The notes under the pieces: model-generated
Seen by the model: the letters and a program-made list of their open reading frames with translations, nothing else
What the model was told of the DNA's origin: nothing
Databases searched by the model: none
In this document: positions 1 through 5,194 of the stretch, piece after piece
How positions within the stretch are numbered: the stretch's first letter is position 1
How the letters are laid out: each line of letters starts with the position of its first letter
Translations under genes and position numbers: made by a program
NCBI GenBank assembly: GCA_013202535.1
Contig: JABMRP010000871.1
Coordinates: 1 to 5,194 of the forward strand
Reading direction: 5' to 3'
Source: Planctomycetota bacterium
Lineage (GTDB): Bacteria > Planctomycetota > Planctomycetia > Pirellulales > Thermoguttaceae
Length of the DNA stretch: 5,194 nucleotides

Positions 1-1141
1 GCTCGTACACGTCCGAGAAAGTCGAAGGTACAACGACCAACGGAGGCTGTTCATCGAACGAGGCGTACGCTTCGCAGAAACTGAATATCTCGTCGGGAGT
101 TGACGATTTGCTGTGAATCATGATGCCGTCCGCTCCCGCATCGATGTACGCGTGGGCTCTTTCCACGGCGTCGGATAGGCCGGCACCCGTATTGAAGCTC
201 TCGATTCGTGCGATGATCATGAAATCATCGGTGACCTGCGCGGACTTGCCCGCCCTGATCTTCGCACTGAAGGAGTCCACGTCGTCTTGTTTCTGGTCGT
301 TCGTCCGCAATAGCGAGTTTCTCTTCAGCCCGCCTTTGTCCTCAATGATGATGGCCGAGACTCCCAATCGCTCCAATGAGCGAACCGTGAAGACAAAATG
401 TTCCGCAATCCCGCCGCTGTCTCCATCGTAGATAATCGGCTTCGTCGTCACTTCAAGGATGGCATTCACCGTACTCAGTCGGCTCGTAACGTCGATGCAC
501 TCGATATCGGGCTTACCTTTGCTTGTGGAATCGGTGAGGCTGCTCAACCACAATGCGTCAAACTCTTTCTGGGCGTCATCCTCCCTGATGCTGCATCGCT
601 CCACGATCAGACCCGATAGTCCGCTGTGCGCTTCGAGGACACGGACCAGAGGTTTGGCGGAGAGCAATCGCCGAAGTCGTGCCAGCCGGATGTTCGGCGT
701 GGTGCCTATCTCTCTTGCCGCCCGGTTCAAGACGGTGGACGAAATGCCGGGAGTGTAGGCCGGTTCTATAAGCTGCCCCCCCCAGCGTTCCAATGCTTCC
801 ACGACGCGTGCTCTTACGTTCTTCTGAATGCCCGTTCGCCAATCGTCCCCGTGAATCACAAAATCCGGCCGTATCATCTCAAGATTCGGAACGTAGTCCA
901 ACGTGTGTTGAGGAATGACTCGCGTCACCCCCTTGAGATTCTGGACGACGGCCTTGCGCTGTTCATAGTCCATGTATGGCAATCGCTTGTAGCTGGCAAT
1001 TGCCTCGTCTGTCAGCACACCGACCACAACATGACCGTGTTGACTGGCGATGTTGATGATATTGATATGACCAGGGTGAATCAGGTCGGCACTCATCGCA
1101 ACATAGACCGTAGGGTGCCCTGGTTCCTTCCGCGAAGACAT
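1..1141 (-). CDS. aepX: Bifunctional nucleotidyltransferase-phosphoenolpyruvate mutase (3' end cut by window edge)
   Basis: PEP mutase (AepX/PepM) isomerises phosphoenolpyruvate to phosphonopyruvate, the C-P bond-forming step of nearly all phosphonate biosynthesis; it is expected to be cytosolic. The 380 visible codons show two domains. Residues about 10-145 are a nucleotidyltransferase of the cytidylyltransferase superfamily, with the HxGH motif as HPGH at 22-25, HGDDW at 97-101 and an ISST motif at 133-136. Residues about 155 onward are the mutase: EAHSGLSGLIVE at 170-181, DGDSGG at 239-244, and the diagnostic EDK-x5-NS motif as EDKGGLKRNS at 267-276. RIES at 312-315 and GADGIMIHSK at 336-345 follow. 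All visible motifs are intact, so the enzyme looks active. Comparison with stand-alone mutases of about 295 residues suggests roughly 60 C-terminal residues are missing. The ATG at 1141 is chosen because GGAG lies 7 bases upstream. Domain order matches Fom1 of fosfomycin biosynthesis, where the N-terminal domain cytidylylates a phosphonate; CTP use here is inferred. GC is lower than in the neighbours. Confidence 0.95.
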   Translation of the reverse strand, partial: MSSRKEPGHPTVYVAMSADLIHPGHINIINIASQHGHVVVGVLTDEAIASYKRLPYMDYEQRKAVVQNLKGVTRVIPQHTLDYVPNLEMIRPDFVIHGDDWRTGIQKNVRARVVEALERWGGQLIEPAYTPGISSTVLNRAAREIGTTPNIRLARLRRLLSAKPLVRVLEAHSGLSGLIVERCSIREDDAQKEFDALWLSSLTDSTSKGKPDIECIDVTSRLSTVNAILEVTTKPIIYDGDSGGIAEHFVFTVRSLERLGVSAIIIEDKGGLKRNSLLRTNDQKQDDVDSFSAKIRAGKSAQVTDDFMIIARIESFNTGAGLSDAVERAHAYIDAGADGIMIHSKSSTPDEIFSFCEAYASFDEQPPLVVVPSTFSDVYE

Positions 1142-1148
1142 TTGAGAT

Positions 1149-1152
1149 CTCC
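1149..1152 (-). promoter_or_regulatory. Shine-Dalgarno site of the PEP mutase gene
   Basis: On the minus strand GGAG is followed by seven bases and then ATG at 1141, an ideal spacing. It decides the start: the frame stays open upstream to a TGA at 1211-1213, but no better start codon is available there. It is the only clear Shine-Dalgarno sequence in the window; the three other complete larger genes have weak or no such signal. Confidence 0.7.
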
Positions 1153-1165
1153 AATCCGTCTTTCC

Positions 1166-1210
1166 ATCACGCCGCGCTCGACGCCCCGCGGTTCGCGGTA
1201 GCGGCGTGAT
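1166..1210 (-). repeat. Perfect 10-bp inverted repeat with an inner hairpin around the aminotransferase stop codon
   Basis: ATCACGCCGC at 1166-1175 is the exact reverse complement of GCGGCGTGAT at 1201-1210. Between the arms lies a smaller perfect stem, CCGCG at 1186-1190 and CGCGG at 1194-1198, with a 3-base loop. In the transcript this gives an outer 10-bp stem (7 of 10 pairs G-C) enclosing a 5-bp hairpin. It covers the last 14 codons of the aminotransferase, and the stop codon (1169-1167) is in the distal arm. No U-run follows on either strand, so it does not look like an intrinsic terminator. It could be an mRNA processing or stability element between the two genes, or an attenuating structure. 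Function is inferred; the repeat itself is seen directly. Confidence 0.6.
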
Positions 1211-2477
1211 TCATGACTTTACCGACGGCCCGGCAAGTGTCGAGAACATCTTCTTCGCTGAGCGTTGGATGAACGTGCAACATCAGACTCGTTTGGCCCA
1301 ATTGGCGGGCAACGGGCAGCCGCTTCGGTGGCTGCAACCGGTCGGCGGCAAACGCTTTTTCCCGATAGATTTCCGGGCACGCACCGCTGCCGCAAGGGAT
1401 CCCCTCGGCCTGCAAGGCGCGCACGATTCGATCCCGCGTCCATCCGTCTCGGATCGCCTCGGACCGTAGAAAGGCGTAGTACTTGTAATAGGCGTGTGCG
1501 ACGCCGGTTTCAGGCACGGCCACGCGTACCGCGGGCATGGCGGCCAGTTGCTCGTGAAGCAGGGCCGCATGGCCGCGGCGAGCTTGCACCCACGACGGCA
1601 GTTTTCGCAGGGCGATCCGCCCGATCGCCGCCTGAATTTCGGTCATCCGCCAGTTGGTGCCGAACGACTCGTGCAACCACCGGAACACCTGGCGGTGGTC
1701 CTGGCGATGGACGGCCTGCCGGCTCTTGCCGTGGTCCTTGTAGCTCCAGGCCTTTTCCCATACGGCTTCATCGTTGGTGGTGAGCATGCCCCCTTCGCCG
1801 CCGGTGGAGATGATCTTGTCCTGACAGAAAGAGAAGGCCGCCACGTGGCCCAGCGATCCGACGGGTCGTCCCCGGTAGGTCGCCCCGTGTGCCTGGGCGC
1901 AATCCTCAATGACCATCAGTCCGTGCTCATCCGCCAGTTGCATGAGGGCGTCCATTTCACACGGCCAACCGGCCAGATGGACGGCGATAATCGCCCGAGT
2001 TCGAGGCGTGAGAACGGCGCGGACGGTGTCGGCCGTGACGTTTTGGCTTACGGGATCGACGTCGGCGAAGATGGGCGTGGCCCCGCGGGCAATGCAACAG
2101 CTTGCCGAGGCGACGAAACTCCGGCAGGTGACGACGACCTCATCGCCAGGGCCGATTCCCAGGCTCTGAAGCGCCAGTTCCAGGGCCAGGGTCCCGTTGG
2201 CCACGGCCACGGCGTGGCGGCAACCGACGGCCTCGGCAAACTCTCGCTCGAAGAGCCGAACCTGCTCGCCCGTCCAGGCGTTGACGTTGCCCGATCGCAA
2301 TACGTCGGACACCGCGGCAATGGTTTCGTCGTCGAAGACCGGCCACGGTGGAAAGGAAGTCAGCCGAAGGGGAGTTCCTCCGTCGATGGCGAGCTTTTGG
2401 TCATGGAGCCAAGGGGCGTTCATATTAAGCACTTCGGTAAGCTGCGAGTCTCGACGGGGATTTTGGATACGGGTCAT
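1167..2477 (-). CDS. DegT/DnrJ/EryC1/StrS family PLP-dependent sugar aminotransferase
   Basis: This family transfers an amino group, usually from glutamate, to a keto group on a nucleotide-linked sugar, giving amino sugars for surface glycans or natural products. Numbered from the first ATG (436 residues), NGT at 94-96 is in the phosphate-binding region and EDCAQAHG at 191-198 carries the aspartate facing the PLP ring nitrogen. SFCQDKIISTGGEGG at 216-230 holds the Schiff-base lysine, Lys221, so this is a true aminotransferase and not a ColD-type dehydratase, in which the lysine is replaced by histidine. The length is slightly above the usual 370-400. The start is uncertain. ATG at 2477 leaves a 33-base gap to the upstream gene, but the next in-frame ATG at 2423 (residue 19) is also good: the first 18 codons have a low GC third position unlike the rest, and family homology begins only near LAIDGG at 29-34. 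Neither start has a clear ribosome-binding site. The exact sugar substrate cannot be read from sequence. Confidence 0.93.
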   Translation of the reverse strand: MTRIQNPRRDSQLTEVLNMNAPWLHDQKLAIDGGTPLRLTSFPPWPVFDDETIAAVSDVLRSGNVNAWTGEQVRLFEREFAEAVGCRHAVAVANGTLALELALQSLGIGPGDEVVVTCRSFVASASCCIARGATPIFADVDPVSQNVTADTVRAVLTPRTRAIIAVHLAGWPCEMDALMQLADEHGLMVIEDCAQAHGATYRGRPVGSLGHVAAFSFCQDKIISTGGEGGMLTTNDEAVWEKAWSYKDHGKSRQAVHRQDHRQVFRWLHESFGTNWRMTEIQAAIGRIALRKLPSWVQARRGHAALLHEQLAAMPAVRVAVPETGVAHAYYKYYAFLRSEAIRDGWTRDRIVRALQAEGIPCGSGACPEIYREKAFAADRLQPPKRLPVARQLGQTSLMLHVHPTLSEEDVLDTCRAVGKVMNHAATANRGASSAA

Positions 2478-2510
2478 GCCGTGGTATGGTTTGGCATCCG
2501 GGACACGTTC

Positions 2511-3620
2511 TCAGGCAGCACGCCGGGCTGCGGGACGGCGATACGCGGGAAAAAAGCCTGCTCTGGGTGCCCATGCTTGTCCACCGACCGTTGCGAGTCG
2601 GGCACGTTCATCGATCAGCCGCTGGTAGATGTCAGGCCGCAGAATTCGATGCCCAACGTGGAAGGGTACCCGCCCCGACGGAGCGAATGACCTTTTGTAC
2701 CGGAAGATACCATCATTAGGCTCGTAGCCTCCGCCAAGCACGAAGTTCTTCTTGTGCCGATCCTTGGCCCACCGAATCACCTCGAATTTCAGCAAGTCGT
2801 TGGGGCGTGCCGCGAACGCCGATCGCAGGGTGCCGCCGAGGAAGGAGTAGACACTGTGAGCCGATACCAGCACCAATTCGGTGGAGACCATTTGCCCGTC
2901 GACAAAGGCATGGAAGAAGACGAATTGTCCGGCTAGGTCTTGACACAGTTGTTCGAAGAACGACCTGGGGAAGTAATAGCCCCGATCGGCGGCCCGGCGG
3001 TCCATGGTCGTCGCGTAAATGGACAGAAAGTCATCGAGCAGTGTGCCGTCGGAATCTTGCTCAATGACGACGCCGCAGCGTCTAGCCGTCTTGACGTTCT
3101 TGCGAACCTTGTGCTCGACGTCCATCCACAGCGCATCGTCATCGAGATCGAGCTCGCGGACCACGTTCTGTTGTTTCTCTTCCCTTTGGCCTGGATAGGC
3201 CAAGAGATGCGATTCGTCCAGGCTCAGGCGGAGGAACTCCGCCACGACGCCTTGGCTACCGGCCCAGGCGTCGAAGGACGTCCAGAACTCCGCGTTTGGG
3301 GCGGGGCCTGAGCCCCACCAGAAAGGGCCTCCATAGCCGTAGGGCGTGACCGTATCGTGGGCCGGAGCCAGTCCCTCTGGGCAATACGGTTCGCCCGTGA
3401 GGTCGCGGAGGATGAAGGGGTAGAGCACCGTGGCGCCTTCGGATTGCCAGGCCGCGCAAAGGACACGCTCGGCGTCACCGCGGAACATGCGGAGGTACGC
3501 CGGATGGGCGAAGACCTCCCGGGCTGGCCAGCGGTTCCAGAGTTGTGTCCACGTGGCCATCTCGTGCGGCTCTTGGGCATCGAATACGCTGAACATGTCG
3601 GGGTGGTTCCAACGGGACAC
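2511..3620 (-). CDS. FemAB/GNAT-fold acyltransferase of a polysaccharide locus
   Basis: This protein resembles the FemAB-like branch of the GNAT superfamily (Acetyltransf_6/BioF2-like), whose members acylate an amine using acyl-CoA or aminoacyl-tRNA. Numbered from the GTG at 3620 (369 residues), the first GNAT-like half carries REVFAHPAYLRMF at 34-46 and YGYGGP at 94-99. The linker HKVRKNVKTARRCGV at 170-184 is the basic 'R-N-x-x-x-A-x-x-x-G-V' segment seen before the second GNAT half in this family. The second half has NDLLKFEVIRWAKDR at 274-288, then LGGG at 295-298 and DGIFRYKRSF at 303-312, typical of the family C-terminus. No signal peptide or membrane segment is visible, so it is probably cytosolic. 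Length is normal. The start is ambiguous: ATG at 3596 (MFSVFD) gives 361 residues and fits family N-termini; neither start has a good ribosome-binding site. Next to a sugar aminotransferase gene, it probably N-acylates that amino sugar; donor and acceptor are inferred. A role in peptidoglycan cross-bridges is less likely here. Confidence 0.85.
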   Translation of the reverse strand: MSRWNHPDMFSVFDAQEPHEMATWTQLWNRWPAREVFAHPAYLRMFRGDAERVLCAAWQSEGATVLYPFILRDLTGEPYCPEGLAPAHDTVTPYGYGGPFWWGSGPAPNAEFWTSFDAWAGSQGVVAEFLRLSLDESHLLAYPGQREEKQQNVVRELDLDDDALWMDVEHKVRKNVKTARRCGVVIEQDSDGTLLDDFLSIYATTMDRRAADRGYYFPRSFFEQLCQDLAGQFVFFHAFVDGQMVSTELVLVSAHSVYSFLGGTLRSAFAARPNDLLKFEVIRWAKDRHKKNFVLGGGYEPNDGIFRYKRSFAPSGRVPFHVGHRILRPDIYQRLIDERARLATVGGQAWAPRAGFFPAYRRPAARRAA

Positions 3621-3682
3621 AGAAGCATCAAGGGTCCGAAAGCTCGCCGAGGCGCCGATCGAGGTGGGTCATGTTTCTCGGC

Positions 3683-4912
3683 TCATGCGGCCGCTCGTGT
3701 TCTGGTCGTGCCTGCGGCCGCGGTCACAACCGATACCCACTGGGCGGCCAATGTATCGCGATCGAAACGCTCTTTCGCTACCCGGCGACTGGCCGCGCAT
3801 GCTCGATCCAGCCAGCCCCTGTCGCGGATCGCCGCGACCAACTCGTCGGCCGAGGATTCGACGTCTTGTGGATGAAGAACAAGGCCACACCCGGTTTCCC
3901 GGATCCGGTCCGCGTGCCAGCCTTGATGATTGATGAGGATGGGACGTCCCGCGGCATGCGCATCGAACACTTTGTTGGCGCAGTTGTTCCACATCTCCTT
4001 CGTATCCTGAACGACCGAAGTACACATGTCGGCCGCCGACAAGATGGCCGGCATGTCGGCTTTGGGAACCGGTGGAAGCATGAAGAAATTGCGATCGAGG
4101 ACTGCCAATTCCCCGGCGACACGGCGCACTTTCTCTTCTTCCTTACCGCTGCCGACAACGAGGAACCGGATTTCCGGATCGCGACGGGCAACCGCCTGGG
4201 CAAGCCGGGCCAAATAGTCCACGCGGTTGACGACTCCCAATGCACCGGCGTACACCACCAGGGGGCGATCCTGCAACCAGGCATAACGCCGGCGAAACTC
4301 GATTCCCACTTCCGCCGACACCCCAAAGCGTTTCCGATCACTAATATTGGGGAGCACGGTTACCTTCTCGGCCGGATATCCCGTTCGCACGACGCCTTCC
4401 TTCATGCCGGGCGAGAGGGCGACAATATGGGCCGCGTTACGATAGGCGAAGCGCTCCAACCACCGAGCGGCGGCGATCGTCAGCGGGTTTCTCAGAGCCC
4501 CGACGGCGATGGGCGTTTCCGGCCAAAGGTCGCGCACCTCGAACACCATGGGAATCGAGTGCTTCCGCGCCGCGTGGACGCCGGGAAAGGCAATCGTCAA
4601 GGGAGTGCTGGTGGCGTAGACAACGTCGCCCGGCAACTTCGCCGCCTTTTGGGAGGCTGCCCATGCAAACTCGAAAAACGCCCGAATACGCCGGATGTAG
4701 CCCATCTTGCTGGAGTAAGCGACCGGGTACCGATGGACGTGGATCCCCGACTCCGCGGTGCGGGTCCATCCGCGACCACCGCCGGTGCGGTCGGTCGTGA
4801 CCATGTGGACCTCGTGTCCTCGGGCAACCGCCTCTCGTGCCATTTCATAGGAACGGGTCCCGCCGGCCTCGTCGGGCGAGACATAGTACTGGTGAAGGTA
4901 AATGATTCTCAT
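3683..4912 (-). CDS. GT4 family glycosyltransferase, WbuB-like
   Basis: A retaining GT-B fold glycosyltransferase that moves a sugar from a nucleotide donor onto a growing lipid-linked glycan at the inner face of the membrane. From ATG at 4912 it has 409 residues, normal for the family. The N-terminal acceptor domain starts MRIIYLHQYYVSPDEAGGTR, with the family's GG-x-R loop at 17-20, and EVRDLWPE at 125-132 is characteristic of WbuB-type enzymes. The donor domain begins near 217 with VVYAGALG at 219-226, continues with LVVGSGKEEEK at 251-261 and ends with NNCANKVFDAHAAGRPI at 309-325, matching the nucleotide-sugar-binding 'NK-x-FD-x-x-AAG-x-P' segment. The ATG overlaps the stop codon of the preceding small ORF (ATGA), implying translational coupling; a GTG at 4933 is possible but adds only seven unlikely residues. 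The upstream AAGAAG is a weak ribosome-binding site. The sugar donor is unknown; WbuB itself is linked to N-acetyl-L-fucosamine transfer, but that should not be carried over. Confidence 0.93.
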   Translation of the reverse strand: MRIIYLHQYYVSPDEAGGTRSYEMAREAVARGHEVHMVTTDRTGGGRGWTRTAESGIHVHRYPVAYSSKMGYIRRIRAFFEFAWAASQKAAKLPGDVVYATSTPLTIAFPGVHAARKHSIPMVFEVRDLWPETPIAVGALRNPLTIAAARWLERFAYRNAAHIVALSPGMKEGVVRTGYPAEKVTVLPNISDRKRFGVSAEVGIEFRRRYAWLQDRPLVVYAGALGVVNRVDYLARLAQAVARRDPEIRFLVVGSGKEEEKVRRVAGELAVLDRNFFMLPPVPKADMPAILSAADMCTSVVQDTKEMWNNCANKVFDAHAAGRPILINHQGWHADRIRETGCGLVLHPQDVESSADELVAAIRDRGWLDRACAASRRVAKERFDRDTLAAQWVSVVTAAAGTTRTRAAA

Positions 4913-5139
4913 GCTTCTTTGGCCGCAAGGCACAAGGGAAAGGCCATGATTTCGGCCGAAGTCTCCCCGCTGGAGGGGGCGGCCGCTGGAAGGGCCGACG
5001 CGACCTCTCCCTTCAAATCAGTCTCGGCCGTGCCTTCGGATCTCGCGGGAATCCACTGCTCCACGAGGAGTCGGACTATGACAAGAACGGCCATTTGCGT
5101 CAAGGCCAAGTCGATCCCGTCCGTGTCTCTACGCGGCAT
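4909..5139 (-). CDS. Small ORF of unknown function, overlapping both flanking glycosyltransferase genes
   Basis: I do not recognise this 76-residue product. It has a hydrophobic stretch at about 11-26 (LALTQMAVLVIVRLLV) that could be a short membrane segment or amphipathic helix, followed by an Ala/Ser/Glu-rich, probably disordered tail. In favour of it being real: the ATG at 5139 lies inside the end of the upstream gene (11-base overlap), and the TGA overlaps the next gene's ATG by 4 bases. The frame is open throughout, and about 71% of third codon positions are G or C, like the neighbours. Against: no ribosome-binding site is seen at a useful distance (GAAGG is 16 bases upstream), there is no recognisable domain, and the frame also stays open upstream to the window edge. 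It may be a small membrane-associated accessory protein or a spacer that is open by chance in GC-rich DNA. Confidence 0.4.
   Translation of the reverse strand: MPRRDTDGIDLALTQMAVLVIVRLLVEQWIPARSEGTAETDLKGEVASALPAAAPSSGETSAEIMAFPLCLAAKEA
4951..4960. repeat. 10-bp perfect palindrome TTCGGCCGAA
   Basis: TTCGGCCGAA reads the same on both strands and lies about 40 bases upstream of the glycosyltransferase start at 4912, inside the small ORF. Such a site could bind a dimeric regulator, but no promoter elements are visible beside it and short palindromes are common in GC-rich DNA. Listed as seen, without an assigned role. Confidence 0.2.
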
Positions 5140-5194
5140 AGCGCCGGTAGCCTTCGAGTGTTCGGGCGGCAACTCGGTTCCAGTCGTATTGGGA
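5129..5194 (-). CDS. C-terminal end of a probable GT4 glycosyltransferase (5' part outside window)
   Basis: Only the last 21 codons and a TAG stop (5131-5129) are inside the window. They read SQYDWNRVAARTLEGYRRYA followed by Ala. The pattern [Y/F]-[S/D]-W-x-R-V-A-x-x-T-L-x-x-Y is the usual C-terminal helix of GT4 glycosyltransferases, where this helix crosses back to pack on the N-terminal domain. The stop overlaps the small ORF starting at 5139 by 11 bases. A second glycosyltransferase upstream of the WbuB-like one fits a glycan assembly operon. The call rests on a short tail only. Confidence 0.6.
   Translation of the reverse strand, partial: SQYDWNRVAARTLEGYRRYAA

Noticed and set aside
626..1201. 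191-codon open frame on the plus strand
   Set aside because: It lies opposite the nucleotidyltransferase-mutase gene, whose minus-strand frame carries clear motifs. The plus-strand translation is unrelated to any family I can recognise.
2475..2498. ATGCC/GGCAT stem covering the first possible ATG of the aminotransferase, considered as a translational switch
   Set aside because: The stem is only 5 bp with a 12-base loop, and the ATG at 2477 may not be the true start.
2515..2531. Small inverted repeat (GCAGC/GCTGC) at the end of the acyltransferase gene, considered as a terminator
   Set aside because: Only a 5-bp stem with a 7-base loop and no following U-run on the transcribed strand; expected by chance at this GC content.
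1494..2690. 398-codon open frame on the plus strand
   Set aside because: It runs antisense to the well-supported aminotransferase and into the acyltransferase gene, its translation shows no family motif, and long open antisense frames are expected opposite GC-rich genes.
3628..3672. 14-codon open frame in the gap before the acyltransferase, considered as a leader peptide
   Set aside because: It has no ribosome-binding site, no run of regulatory codons and no attenuator-like hairpins; too short to support.
3687..3721. Two GCGGCCGC palindromes 27 bases apart, with a third at 4979-4986
   Set aside because: The first two encode alanine runs in the glycosyltransferase C-terminus, and the octamer is common in GC-rich coding DNA. 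There is no regular array or flanking similarity.

Overview
The window is a compact, one-directional stretch of six genes, all on the minus strand, so transcription runs from high to low coordinates. It looks like part of a bacterial surface-polysaccharide or glycoconjugate biosynthesis locus that also makes a phosphonate (a compound with a direct C-P bond). The DNA is GC-rich. By hand count on sampled 60-base lines, most genes run about 53-70% GC, while the gene at the left edge samples at about 48-58%. The phylum cannot be fixed from this sequence. The gene set occurs in exopolysaccharide, O-antigen or capsule loci of many bacteria, and most genes here lack a strong Shine-Dalgarno sequence.

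Layout in transcription order: (1) the last 21 codons of a probable GT4 glycosyltransferase (5194-5129); (2) a 76-codon ORF of unknown function overlapping its neighbours on both sides (5139-4909); (3) a complete WbuB-like GT4 glycosyltransferase (4912-3683); (4) a FemAB/GNAT-fold acyltransferase (3620-2511); (5) a PLP-dependent DegT/DnrJ/EryC1/StrS sugar aminotransferase (2477-1167); (6) a fused nucleotidyltransferase-phosphoenolpyruvate mutase, cut by the left edge (1141-1). Gaps are small (4- and 11-base overlaps, then about 62, 33 and 25 bases), which suggests one operon. No promoter or intrinsic terminator is visible, and no gene-free stretch exceeds 300 bases.

A coherent reading is as follows. 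The aminotransferase makes an amino sugar, and the FemAB-like enzyme probably acylates an amine, possibly that one. The glycosyltransferases assemble the glycan. PEP mutase makes phosphonopyruvate, and the fused nucleotidyltransferase probably activates a downstream phosphonate as a CMP ester for transfer onto the glycan or lipid. The rest of the phosphonate pathway (phosphonopyruvate decarboxylase or an alternative, phosphonate transaminase, phosphonate transferase) is not in the window and would be expected beyond the left edge. The most notable non-coding signal is a perfect 10-bp inverted repeat around the aminotransferase stop codon, just upstream of the PEP mutase gene and close to the shift to lower GC.
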